In this document: positions 32,714-45,100 of the stretch, one piece after another
Layout of the letters: every line of letters begins with the position of its first letter
How positions within the stretch are numbered: position 1 is the stretch's first letter
Source: Oscarella lobularis
Lineage: Eukaryota > Porifera > Homoscleromorpha > Homosclerophorida > Oscarellidae
Direction: 5' to 3'
DNA length: 64,000 nt
Assembly: GCF_947507565.1 (NCBI RefSeq)
Contig: NC_089185.1
Coordinates: 558,001-622,000 of the forward strand
Notes under the pieces: generated by a model
Databases searched by the model: none
What the model was told of the DNA's origin: nothing
What the model saw: only the letters and a program-made list of their open reading frames with translations
Position numbers and translations under genes: made by a program

Positions 32714-35700
32714 ATGGTTTTGACGAAGGCTTACCTGCGTTACGTCGAGAGCGCCGTTCTCGGTGTCGTTGCAAGTTCGAATGCGAATGGAGTCGTCCTA
32801 GAAAGTGACGAAAGCGGCTATCGAGCCGCCGTTCCCGCTCTCGAAGCTGTTGTCATTTGGAATGTGAAAAAGGGCGAGAAAGTGCAGAAGAAAAAAAAAT
32901 TAGTTGTCGACCCTACCATTATTCCCTTGCACTTAGATTAGAACGTTGAAGGCGGGAAAACACGAAGTTACAACGATCGCTTTGAGTCCAGATGGAGTGC
33001 ACATTGCCGTGGGGTACACAACATCACGACTCGCTCTCTTTTCAAACGGCAATGGTATTGAAATAGATATCAAGACGGAGTTGTACGCGTATGGAATCTC
33101 AACACCGGTTCTGTCGCCTCTATCTTCACGTAGGTGTATCAGAACATTTAGCCATGACTCTTTAAGAATTCTTCTAAAAAATGTAGTGGTCACAAATCAG
33201 CCGTGTCTGCTCTGCAATATGATGCAGACGGCTCTAGACTTGTTTCTGGATCAAAGGCGAGAATGACATTCTGCGCCGTTTTAATTGAAATCAGCATCTA
33301 AAAAATTTATAGGACACAGATGTAGTTGTCTGGGATGTAGTAGGAGAAGCTGGCCTTTTTCGGTAGCCCATCTCTGAATGTACTGATGGTGGATTCTGAT
33401 GCATATTTGTTTTGGGGACAGACTAAAAGGCCATAAAGGAATGATTACGTGCTGTTGGTTTATGATGAAAGCGAACGTATTGGTAACCAGGTGTGAAAAT
33501 TATTCGTTTTTTGGAACCTACCATTCGCAGTGTGTTTTACAGTTCAAAGGACACGTTTGTGAAATTTTGGGATTTAGACACTCAGCATTGTTTTTTGACA
33601 TTGGTTGAACATGCTAACGAGGTTTCTAATTTGTGGCGATTCTTTGCTCTAGTGAATTTGGTGAGTCTAGGTTACTGGATTTGTATTTGCTCGGCGTGAA
33701 TCGTTTCTTGTGACCGGTTCAGCAGACAATAATCTGCGACTCTGGGAAATACGTTTAGGGAGTCCACCTGACGTGAGAAGCAAACGCTTTGTTAGTAGTG
33801 CTCACATTTCAGCTTTTGATAGAAGAATGATTCTAGCACAGCAGCAGACCTTGCTTCAGCAGAGGCATTGCACAATGATTTTATTGCTATGCATTTTCTG
33901 TTACATTGCTATTGATAGGGTCTCGTACAGTGTCGGTTTGTAGGACAGAAGCAGACTCAGAAAGTCACTTATCTGGGGCTTGACAAATCTTCTCAGTTCA
34001 TGGGTTGTCAGGTAGAGTGCTCTTATGGGTAAGAGAGTTACTGATAGTTTGTCTAGGGAGCTGATAACACGCTTCAAATTTACTGCTTTCGGAGCGAAAA
34101 AGAAATAGAGAAGCGGATGAGGAAGAAAACCAAGCGTGAAAGGTAGACTACCTTTCAGTTGACATGCCATCATTTCCTGGAGAATCTTAATAGTGACAAA
34201 AAACCCACTGTTGATGACATAATTTTCTACGTTTTGTCTCTCAGAGCCAGTGCCAAATTGAGGTACTACAATTCATGGACGGATGTATTAGGCAATAATT
34301 TAACATCGTTTTAGATCTTTTCATTTTTGCTGGGAGCAGAAGGAATACATTGTGGCCCTGTTATTATTACAGAACAATAGCTTTGAAGTCCAACGCTTTA
34401 GAATTGTTGGCAAGTCAAAGCTTGATGGTACGAAACTAAACTTGATAGCAGCCCCAGGACATCGAACAGATATAAGGTGCAGTAACTTTTAGCAGGGCGT
34501 TGTCTCAGTCATCACTTAGTCCTGCACGTCTTAGAACGATTCAGTTCAGCTCGGACGACTCGTCTCTACTGTCTGCGTCAAACGGACAACTCAAAGTTTA
34601 TGAATTGTACGAATTTTTTTTATTTTTTTTGACGGTCTTATCGTTGTATTTCTCGTAGGTCATCCCAGCAGTGTAGTCGCACACTGGAGTGTGGGTATGC
34701 AGTTAGTTCAATGTTTGTACCAGGAGACAGGCATGCAATTATAGGAACAAAGGTGAAATGAGCCTCAAACCGCAGGAGATATACTTCTTATGTGTGTACG
34801 TAGAATGGAGAAATGCAGCTTTTTGACTTGGCTTCAGGATCTTTATTGGAGACGGTGGCCGCTCACAAAGGAGCAATCTGGTCAATGTGTTTGACAGCTG
34901 ATAAGGTGCGCTTGCATATATATAGTTTTGTGCCGTGTGCTCAGCAAATGCATTGTAGCGTGGCTTTGTGAGCGGTAGCGCTGATCACGAGGCTCGATTC
35001 TGGGAGTTTGAGCTGATTCAGGACGACGACTATTCGAAAACGAGGTTCCATTTGCCAGCCATCGCATCGAAACGTACATTTTTTTCTCTGTTTTCTCTAG
35101 TAAACGCCTTAGCGTGGCGCACGTCAAAACTTTGAAAATGACGGACGACGTTCTGGGAGTCAAGTACAGGTAGACGTGTGGATTGACAGGTCTTCCTTTG
35201 AACTGATTTGCTGCTTGCAGTCCGGATCAGCGTCTTCTTGCCGTGGCTCTGCTTGATCATACCGTCAAAGTTTTCTTTTCCGACACTTTAAAGGTCTCTC
35301 TATTTGTTTTTCGAAATGTAGGGAGGTTTCTGACTAATTCCGTTCTAGTATTTCCTCTGTCTCTATGGTCACAAGCTTCCGGTTTTGGCAATGGATATTT
35401 CTTCTGTAAGCTTACTGAGAATTTGACAGATCTTTCAACTTTGTGAAGGGGTTTTTGATGATGTGACAGGATAGCAGTCTCATTGCTACGGGATCTGCGG
35501 ACAAGAACATCAAATTGTGGGGATTGGACTTCGGTGACTGTCACAAATCAATTTTTGCCCACGGTGACAGGTAAGACGCAAAAGCGCCATTTGAATAGCT
35601 CCTAAAGACACTGCTCTTTCCTTTCAAATTTTAGCATAATGGCAGTGCAGGTAATTGAACAGGATAGTTTCTAATGGTTGCATAAAGCTAGCTCTTCGTT

Positions 35701-37176
35701 CAGTTTGTGCCTAAGACCCATCTATTGTTCTCAGCGAGCAAAGATTTCACAATCAAATGCTGGGATGCTGATAAATTTGAGCTTGTACAAACGCTGGAGG
35801 TCTTTTACTCGTATTTTCGTATGCGTGAATGCAATTCATGTCTTCCTTTGCGTAAGGGCCATTTGTCTGAAATTTGGTGTATCGCTGTCAGTCATGATGG
35901 AAACACCGTGGTATAGAAAAAATCAATCATTGACTAGTGTAAACCACAAGCACTTTTTAGGCGAGTGGTTCGCACGATCGCTCGTTGCGATTGTGGACTC
36001 GAACGCAAGAGCCCTTATTTATTGAAGAGGAACGAGAACAGGTGCGGATGTAAATTTGAGGGTCATGTCGTGCACTGTTGCTTTCTTGCCAGGAAAGGGA
36101 GACTGAAATGGAAGAAGAGATGGCTAAAGTTCCAGAAATAGTGGCAAGACGCTCTCCGTTCATTCATTAATTAGCGTTCTTTACGCATGTTCCTTAGGTT
36201 CCTGGTGAAACGAAGAGCGAAATCGGAATGGCAGGCAAAAAGACTATTGAAACTATCAAAGCTGTAGGGAGCAGTCTACTACTATGTGTGCACTGATAGA
36301 GTATATTTAGGCCGAGCGGCTGATGGAAGCTATAGATTTAGCCAAAGAAGAAACGGCCAAGCTAGATGAACACGAAGAGACTTGTAGGGAAACTGGAAAA
36401 CAGGTAGGATGAGACTATCGATTAAAAACCTAGTGATGTGACCCGTCTATATGAAGATTCCTCTTCCACCGAAGCATCCTCTCCTAGTTGCATACGGAAA
36501 TTTGACGGTGATGCTTTTGAACTGCTGCTCTTTTTGCTTTTCTTGATTAGCTACATATACTATATAGCCTTCACGTTATGTGCTTGCGGTTGTGAAGAAA
36601 GTGAAGTCTAGGTAACGAAAAAATTCTCTACGTTATTGTATTATTTACTGTTTCTGTAACTTCAGCGAACTTGAAGAGTCACTTCTTGTATTACCCTTTG
36701 CGTACGTGATGGACTTGCTACAAATACTTGACGATTGGCTTAAGGTATGCAGAGAGACCCAAGCTTTTGTTTAATTTAACTTCTGCATTTGTAGAATGGA
36801 CTGGAAATCGAATTGTCGTGTCGCTGTGTCTTCTTTCTTTTAAGGTAAACTATTAGAGATCTTCAAGTGCATTGATCATTTTCTTTCCAGAATTCACCAT
36901 GACCAAATTGTGGCCAGCAAATCACTCCTTCCTGTCGTTGACTCTCTGAGACAGCAGACTCGGAAAAGGGTGCATGAAACAAAGGTGAACCTACGTGTAG
37001 TATGCGTCGACATAGAGTATTTGTTCTTCTAGGATGTAATAGGGTTTAACATTGCCGGTCTGAGATTTTTGCAGAGGAAGATGGAAGAATCGAATGTGGT
37101 CTTTTTTGAAGACGTGCCCGAGACTCTCGAGAAAAAGAAAAAGAAACGAAATTTATCTGTTCAGGCAAAGTGGTAA
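32714..37176 (+). CDS. WDR3: WDR3/UTP12, WD40 component of the small-subunit processome
   Basis: Some twenty-five short exons. The start [20 protein letters not shown] matches human WDR3. WD40 parts occur in order: [110 protein letters not shown]. Then comes the UTP12 C-terminal domain with [20 protein letters not shown], ending in a basic tail ([15 protein letters not shown]). WDR3 belongs to the UTP-B complex for 18S rRNA maturation in the nucleolus. Apparent stops inside the gene are introns: each removes in phase with GT-AG ends where I tested it. Confidence 0.92.
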
Positions 37177-37394
37177 ATTGTTATGATTTACCAAAATGCT
37201 ACTGTACGTACGAGTAGTTCCTCTCTTTCTCTCTCGACGCTTTGCCAGCCACGGATTACTAGAGTAGTAGTAGAAACAGGGCTAAACCACAACTCAATAG
37301 CCTATGCTTGCGACAGTCCGGACGGTGAAACGTCTTACGATTTTAGAAGAATCAGTTGAAATCTTCAGTGCATCGCGCAGACTCGCGCAGGAAA

Positions 37395-37481
37395 ATGGTA
37401 TTCGCTAAGAAATCCTGGCTCCTTGCACTTTTTGGGGCCTCAGCGGCTTTCATGTTGAAACGACGAGTAGAATTCGTCTGA
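37395..37481 (+). CDS. Possible 28-residue membrane microprotein
   Basis: The frame reads MVFAKKSWLLALFGASAAFM followed by LKRRVEFV and a stop. A single hydrophobic segment with basic flanks is what small mitochondrial or ER microproteins look like. It lies alone between WDR3 and the unassigned stretch, and no homolog comes to mind. It could equally be chance or a first exon. Confidence 0.2.
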   Translation: MVFAKKSWLLALFGASAAFMLKRRVEFV

Positions 37482-38520
37482 AAGCGGCCAACACTGCTCG
37501 CTTTTTGGGAAATACAGCCGAATGCAGTACGAATCCATTGCACGCGTTCGATCTCGCGTCTCGAAGAGCCGACGCGCCGGCGATATCATTCGAAATGCAA
37601 CGGTTATCGCTTGAAACGCGCGTTACAATGGAAGCGTACGTATTTGTACGTATTATTCGCTCGCCATTTCTAGACCCTTCTACGTGCGCACATGCGTAAA
37701 AACAACGTCTAAAAATCATGCAGCGTTCTATACATGCACTTGTCTTGACTATCTTGAAATTGTTCATGTACCGAAGCTCCTTCACTCAGACCTAAAAGAA
37801 AAAAAGATAATTTCTGTTCGATCTATCGTGTACGTACCTTTTTGTCCAGTGTTCGTATTGGCGCAATCCAGGCTACACCGCGAGGAGGTTCGAACGCTCG
37901 GTAGCCCAAAAATGTTTGAGAGCGAGCCGTGGCATCATAGGCTCAACCACGACGGTGCGGCCTAGGATCGAGAACGGCTCTCCCACACCGTCCCCCCGAC
38001 CTCGTTGCACCGCGACCCATGGGGCCATAGTCCTTCGCTTAAGAGGAAGCGGGACTACCGGGTTGAGGGAAGGCGCCGAACGCGAGTCCACACACAGCCA
38101 GAGGTCAACTTGTACGTGCTTTGATTTTGGTCTGGGAAGTCAGGTCATCTTAGGCTATAGGTCACTAAGCCGAGTGAGAAACAGCCACGAGACACTGGGC
38201 CCCCCACACGTTTCTTTGGCGGGAAAGTGAACTGATCTGAGCCTGACGCCCACTCGGTATTAACGCGGTACGCCAGGCTTCGCGACCCAAGCCATCCAAC
38301 GGACCTTTTATGACTTTCCCAGTGCCAATCGCGCGCCACGAGAAGAACTCGCGCGACGCTCATTCACTGCACCTTACAGTTTCAGCAAGGATTGGCAACC
38401 GGCTGAGCACGTTTGATGTTGACATGACCATGGCTTTCCCAACGCCGACGACCTCCAGGGTTCCGCCCTTTAGGCTTTCCCCACCTAACCAGAACTGAAG
38501 TTGTGCGCAGCGCGCAGCGG

Positions 38521-38528
38521 CTTTTATA
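38521..38528 (-). promoter_or_regulatory. TATA box pointing into the unassigned 37.8-38.5 kb stretch
   Basis: The minus strand reads TATAAAAG just before GCCGCTGCGC. About 95 bases downstream is an ATG (MVMSTSNVLSRLPILAET) followed by a GTAAGG donor-like site, so a spliced minus-strand transcript is possible. Confidence 0.35.
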
Positions 38529-38819
38529 CGAAAGCTGATGCAATATCCGTTGGTGACGGCATTGTCTTCCATTCACCGGGGCAACGAGTCGCTGGTTCGC
38601 CGAGAAAACTCGCGCCAATTTCCACGTTCTCTTTACGGTGACGTACGGTGGCTGATTTTGGCGCTAAAACAATGGCGGCTCCTCGTGGTCAATGGTCTAC
38701 TGCATGACGTTTTTCGTATTCGATTAGGAATCTAACGTTTAGGGCGCATTTCTTTTCTCTACAGCGTCTCCCCATTCGCGCGCTCTTGTGAAAGTCCCGG
38801 TAGTGGCTTCGCATCAAGG

Positions 38820-40298
38820 ATGTTTGCCGTACGAACGAAATTCGTCAGTTCTCGACGACGGTTACACATCCCGACAAGTATGCTGGCTCTAGAAGTGCAC
38901 CGATATGGGCCGAACTTAGCCGGAGTCGGTCTCAACGACTCGCGACGCGTTCCGACGATAACACGACCGGACGAAATGCTCGTTCAAGTCCACGCGTCGT
39001 CGGTGAACCCCATCGACTTGCGATTTTCCGAGGGATACGGCAGAACGACAATGAACTTCGTACGTCGTCTACAAGGACAAACAAGCGACGAACTTCCTCG
39101 TGTCCTGGGAAGAGATTGCACCGGAGTCGTACAATCGATTGGGACAAAAGTGACAAAGTTTCAGCCCGGCGACAAGGTCAAATAGAACATATATGTCTGT
39201 TTCTACATAGTGATGTATCTCTTTTAGATTTGGGCTGCTCCTGAACCGTCTCGTCAGGGCTGTCACTCTGAATTTGCTATTATTAGAGAAAATGAGGTGA
39301 GACGGATTTTGTTGGGATTCTGTGACGTCATTCTGTTCATAGGCTGCTCGTAAACCAAGTAATTTGTCGTGGACAGATGCAGCCTCTTTGCCATATGTAG
39401 CTCTTACTACGTGGCAAGCGTTGATTAGAGGAGCTGGGCTTGATTCTGTTAGAATGCCGGGAAAGAGGTACAGTTGCTATGGCATGTAGCAATGTTGTTC
39501 TCATCATTTCTTATCTTAGAGTTTTCGTGATGGGTGGTTCTGGTGGAATTGGGTCCTTTGCCATACAGGTAGAATTGATCAATGAGATGATAACGAGTAA
39601 TGAGTTTTGTTTCTGTAGATTATCAAGGCGTGGGGTGGCCACGTCACGACGACGTGCAGTTCGAGTGCTGTGACGTTTGTACGAGATCTCGGTGCAGATG
39701 TCGTTATTGACTACACCCTGGATGATTCGACGGAAGCCCTCGTCTCTTTGCCATCGTAAAATGAATCATTTGCGGGACTATTCATATAAAAAGTACATTT
39801 TTAGATTTGACGTCGTCTTTCATACAATTGGTGACGATTCTGCAGCTCGGCACCTGAAAGTGAAGAGTGGCGGAACGTTTGTCAGTATCAGCAATCCATT
39901 TCTCAGCACAGTGGATCAACGAGGACTTGTTCAAGGCCTCGCCTGCGCAATGAAAGCGTGGGGACGAAAAGCATTTCAAGAGGCAAATCTTGACTAGTTT
40001 TGTTCAATTGTTGGTCGTTTAACAGCATTGTTTAGAGAGTTCGAAACGGTGTCAATTATCGTTGGGAATTCTTTAAGCCCAATTTCAAAGCTCTAGAAAT
40101 CGTCGCTTCGTTAGTGGAAAAAGAAAAGGCTAGTAGCTTTTTTTGTACGCTCTTACATCTCGTATGATACACAAACATGAATAGATCAAGCCTATTGTGC
40201 AGTCGGTGCATCCATTTTCTGAGGGGCTGAATGCTTATCAAGAATTAGCTGATGGCCACACTCGCGGAAAAATTGTCATCGAAATGAAACGGTCCTAA
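38820..40298 (+). CDS. RTN4IP1: RTN4IP1-like mitochondrial quinone oxidoreductase
   Basis: About eight exons. The N-terminus (MFAVRTKFVSSRRRLHIPTS) is a basic mitochondrial presequence. The MDR-type enzyme follows: VQVHASSVNPIDLRFSEGYG, ELPRVLGRDCTGVVQSIG, KFQPGDKVWAA, then the NAD(P)H-binding loop RVFVMGGSGGIGSFAIQ and the end GKIVIEMKRS. Human RTN4IP1 (OPA10) is an NADPH oxidoreductase needed for coenzyme Q synthesis and complex I assembly. The zinc-binding residues of alcohol dehydrogenases are absent, as expected for the quinone-oxidoreductase branch. The stop is at 40296-40298. Confidence 0.9.
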
Positions 40299-40389
40299 TT
40301 AGAGTATATTTGTACAATAGGTTTTAGTTATGTAGTTATATATTTATTGTAAATGCCTCTTTGTGACGTCATAGTGAGTGCTACTGTAG

Positions 40390-42030
40390 ATGGCTTTCCG
40401 CGTTTCATTATTAGTGGCGTTTTTATTTGTTACTTCTGGGGTTTCCGTGATTCTGCGAGTGAGCGAGAACGCTCTCCGTCTATTGCAGAATGTTTGATTC
40501 TTGCCACAGGACTATGGGTTGTACCCTGTTCAAGACTTTGACACCGTCATGACATTTTGTACGCATTATTACTGAGACCAATAACTCTACAAACAACGTA
40601 CAATTCTTCTTAGATTTTCACCTCTATAACTCGGCTCCGGAACAAAGAGTTGCTCTGGTTGAATGGAAAAAATGCTGCCTTATCATTGAGAGTGATGATG
40701 TTGACTGCGAAGTACCTGCCTGGAGGGAAAACTTCTTTGAACTCACTGAAGCTCATCTAGATCATGGAACTGACAAAATCGAAGAAAATTCAAATGAGAG
40801 GGTATTCACCAGAAACAGTCGTTTTTCGATTTCACAGTTATGTAAGTGGCACAAAGAGAGGGAAATAATGTGCTGCTTGTATCTGGCCTAGTATGTTCAC
40901 AATCGCGTCGGCTATTGCGATTTTGTGTGTGAATTGGACGCCACGAAACCAAATCGCAGCGTTCGAATAGAATTTGAGACCAGTCCCTGGCCAGAAATGC
41001 ACGTTTCAGACACTGAAAAAAAGTCTAGTCGGCATCGAAGGGCCGCAGACACGGAAACCATTACAAGGAGTAGGGAGGGCATCAGCATCAATGAGGCAAA
41101 TATTTTATTTTCTTCATCATAGATGACGTTATAAAATGCGATGGGACAGATGAGGTATGTGAAGTCATTTATTTTTTTGGAAACTGGTCACTCTCTCTTA
41201 GGATCCTCAGTGGTATTGTCAGCCGGCTGATTGCGTTTTGAAATACAAAGGAAAGAGAAATTTTTACAACAAGGAGAAAAAGAAGTGTGAGCCAGTTGTA
41301 AAATGCAACACAAAAGGCCCAAAAGGAGAAATAATAGCAGTAAATAAATAAAGAAGCATTTTTTGACAGGATACTGTCAATTTGCTCTAGTACTATGATC
41401 CGGAAACGAACGAATGCAACTCTCTATCTGTGCCAAAAGAAACTGTTGCTGTCAAGGTTAAAAATGTCACTGAGAGAGGAATGAAGAACGCCGACGTCAA
41501 AGAAAGTCGTTCGAATTCCCAAGATGCGTTGTCTTCAGCCGATTCTACAGACAGCGAGGTAAATTTTATATATGCACATTTTTAATTAATCTACACGTAC
41601 ATACCAGCTGGAATGTCACCACGGTAGTCAGGTTGGTGACCGTTGCGTCTGCCACTCGGGATGGCAAACCGGTTACCCGGAATGGAGCTACGATCTTGAG
41701 TGGTGCAATGATCCTGTCAGTCTTACAGAGGACATGATCATTGCAGGCTTCTACATACCATCTAAGCGAGAAGCGATAGTTGTCTCGGTAAGAGAATTTA
41801 TACCGTTGCATCTGATTTAGTTTTGAAATGTTTTTGTTCAGTGTTTGTTGCTTGTTGCTGTCATCTTGATGATTGGGTGGGTTTTGAATCTCATATCCTG
41901 CAGTACCACTGTCTGCAGAAAAGAACGGCCTATTAGAAAACCAGCCAAGCGAGCACCGTTAGTTAGCAGCAGTGAAACAGATACAGACACGGACACAGGC
42001 ACAAGAACAGATAGTGACGACGACTTCTAA
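40390..42030 (+). CDS. Unknown cysteine-rich single-pass membrane protein
   Basis: Assembled from about nine small exons; edges are approximate. It starts with a signal peptide (MAFRVSLLVAFLFVTSGVSV). The ectodomain has paired cysteines (EWKKCCLIIES, GYCDFVCELD), a RHRRAAD site that fits furin cleavage, a cysteine-rich part (IKCDGTDEDPQWYCQPADC) and an EGF-like end (DRCVCHSGW). A membrane span follows (LLLVAVILMIGWVLNLI), then a 50-residue basic then acidic tail (SETDTDTDTGTRTDSDDDF). The layout is that of a surface receptor or adhesion protein. I recognise no family. The furin-site reading and the EGF-like call are inference. Confidence 0.6.
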
Positions 42031-42105
42031 CTAACAGTATTAAATAAATTATCTAAACTAGGGTCACGCCCTTCGTCAGCGCCTGCGTGTCCTTTCCAGC
42101 GGAAG

Positions 42106-45100
42106 ATGATATTCCCAGACGTTGCACTGCTCGTCCTCGCTTTCCTCGGGCTTCTCGGAAGCGCTCGAGGGGCGTGCACGTCGGGCAAGAGGGCGGAAAT
42201 CTTCGACGTATCGCCGAAGATCGGATCGCTTGGCACGCTGGTCAACGTGACCGGGTGCGGCCTCACGAACGTCGACGCCGTTCGAATATCAAATGCGGCG
42301 AAGGCGTTCAAGTATACGACTTTTCTCGTTCAAACGGATCAGCTCCTTCGCTTCGAAATCAGCCGTGACTCTGCCTTCGGTTCGGCGTCGAAAGCCAAAG
42401 TCGAGATTCGTGATGCGAGCGATCAGTTGTTAGATGAAACGGCAGCGTCCTTTTGGACATGGATCGATAGTGAGGGCCGAAACGACGTTCTGAGGCGTGG
42501 TCATTTTCTCCTTTTTGTGTCTAGATATGAATGTGCAGTTTACTGATGTCAACGGAGGCCAATCAGGCACTAGGATTCGAATTTCCGGCTGTTTGACCCT
42601 CTCTTCTGGCGGCCGGCAGTGCGGCGGCGGTACACGAGTGACTGCCGTTACAATTGGCAACATTCCTGCCAAGATAATAAATCAAAATCTGTCGTCATCC
42701 ATACTACAATATGTCACAGTAGAGGCGGGATACTCATCTGTACCCTTGCCTAGGAGCGAAATTATAGTCAGAGCTGATTCAGGTGCATACGCTTTATTTC
42801 AATTTTCATATCATTCGCCTGGCTCTGTGACGTCAGTTGATCCTAGCAGTGGCCAGCGTGGTACAAGGGTTACCATCAGGGGCCGCAGTCTGCTCGGCGT
42901 AGGATCTGATGGCAGTACGATTTCTGGTGGCAAAGATGACGTCGAAAGAGTGACGCTAGCCGAAACTGAAGCGGACGTAATTTCCGTTAGAACAGATCAG
43001 ATCATCGTTTCCGCTAGAACAGGCCCCGCTTCGACGGGCGACGTCGTGATCGTTACAAAATCGGGTCCTTACGTTGTGAGCCAAAAGCCGACGCAGTGGA
43101 CCCAACTGGACGACGGGTTTATAACAGACGTTATTCCGAGTGCTGGCCAGGCAGGAGCTCAGGTGGCACTGTGCGGAAAAAATTTATCCAATAGCAACAC
43201 GAACATTTCCACTCTGACTTTGGCTGGAATCAAGTTGAATCAGCCTGTCGTTAGTCAGTCACGCAATGCAAGCTGTATCATCATTTCTGTTCCGCCACCG
43301 TTGTTGTTGGGGGGCTTGCCACCTTCTGGGCCAATTCAATTGGTTCACAGCACAGGAGCAATTATTGATTCTCAGTCTGGCGTCACCTTTTTCTATGCTG
43401 CAGTAGACAGCGTCGTCCCCACGAGCGGCAGACACGGGACTTACGTCACAATAACCGGTAGCCGCCTGGATTTGAATACAGGCGGCACCGACGCCGTTCT
43501 TCTGGGCGGATACCCCGCTACGATACTGTCATCGAATTCGACTTTGATTCGAGCGCGAGTCGGACCTGGACCGAATTTCGCAAGTGCTCTTGGTTCCGTG
43601 ACGCTAACCGGCAAAGGTGGAACGGCTTTGAAGGGAGAAGTACGTTTGGACATCACCAAAACAGGAGCGTGGCAGTACATCGCGCCGGGAAGAGTGACCA
43701 ACGTTAATCCGGCACAGGGTCAAGTGGGCACCCGGGTCACAATCAATGGCGTTTCGCTGATTGGTCTTGGAACGAGAGTCAAGTCCGTTTTTCTCGGTGG
43801 TCTGGAAGCGACGGTGGTTTCTTCGACAAATGAGTCTGTCGTTGTTGAAGCTCCAGATGGAGCTATAACGGGAAGGGAGGTGAAAATAACGGTGGAGTCA
43901 GATACAGGAGCTTTTACCGAGAATGCAACTGGATGGAAGTATCTTGAAAAGGGAACTATATCCTCAGTGTCTCCTTCTAGAGGCCAACTAGGAACTATTG
44001 GTAAGTATGACGGCGATATACAGTAGCTGATTTAATTTATTTGTCTTCAAAGTGGTCATCAAAGGAAGAAATCTTCTCGGCTACGGCAGTTCTCTTTCCA
44101 GCGTGACTCTTCTCGGCATCCCAGTTCAGAAAATACGAAAACAAAACGATAGCTACGTCGAAGTGGAAGCCGGCGAATATTTGACATCTAATTTGGGATC
44201 GGTTGAATTGACATCGTCGAATGGTGCCAAAGTATCGAGTCCGTCCGGATGGTCATATATCATTCCTGGCGTGATAACGACTGTCAGTCCGAATCAAGGT
44301 CAAGTCGGAACCGAGGTAACCATTAGCGGAACGAATTTGTTTGGAGGAGGAATCAGTGCAAAAAATGTGACATTCTCTGGAATCCCCGTCGAGAAAGTGC
44401 TCAGCTCTACGTCTACTAAAATTGTTGTAAAACTGGGTCGTTCTCTTTCGTCGGGAAATCCAGGAGACGTCGTCATCACGTCGGACACGGGAGCCACGGT
44501 AATACGAAGAAACGGCTGGACGTATCGGCCCGAAGGCGTCATTACGAATATTAGCCCGCGGTCGGGTCAATTCGGGACGATCGTTACTCTAACGGGAACG
44601 GAATTGCTCGGCTATGGTACGAAGATCATTGGAGGAACGGTGTCCGGCGTCGACATTTTGAGCGTCGAGACGCAGACGGCGTCCTTGGTCAAACTCCGAG
44701 TCGGCAACGGGACGTTCAATGCGACGGGAATCGTCGTTCTCACGTCGGACACGAAGGCGACGATTTCGTCGAGTCAGACGTTTACGTACGCCCAATCGAG
44801 CGTCATAAACGAAGTGACTCCCCAAACGGGATTCGAAGGAACCGCCGTTTTTATTCGCGGTTCGAACTTTCGAGCCGGAGGCAAATACGTGGCGAGCGTG
44901 TCTCTCGACGGCGTGCCCGTCACGACGATATTCTACGACTCGGACACGGAAGTGGTCGTCCAAGCGGGACCGTCGAGCGCGGCGTCGCCGGTCGCCGGTC
45001 GAGTGGAACTCGTATCCGAATCGGGAGCGATAACGCGTCGCGAATCGTCGTTCTCTTACAACAGACCGCAGGCAATTGGGAATATCGTTCCCGCGTCTGG

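Larger units (their letters stand above)
37177..38819. other. About 1.6 kb without a recognised gene; minus-strand TATA box inside
   Basis: No frame gives a convincing family match. The GC-rich part (37840-38620) has a minus-strand TATA box near its right end and could be a non-coding RNA gene or a lineage-specific secreted or nuclear protein with small exons. Candidate minus-strand frames of 62-78 codons are present but look no better than chance. The left part (37200-37680) holds one 28-residue frame listed separately. Confidence 0.4.

Noticed and set aside
32714-37176. WDR3 as a broken gene because no frame is open for long
   Set aside because: Each frame change tested coincides with a GT-AG intron of 40-80 bases and the joined exons follow human WDR3.
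37873-38091. Minus-strand frame with GEPFSILGRTVVVEP, which recalls the GRTVVVH motif of copper-zinc superoxide dismutase
   Set aside because: The similarity is only about seven residues; none of the copper-binding histidines, the CGV end or the upstream beta strands is present. It is best read as chance.
38100-38290. GGGAAGTCAGGTC on the plus strand as a possible RNase P/MRP conserved region
   Set aside because: The second conserved region is not found at a suitable distance and no plausible P4 pairing was seen by eye.
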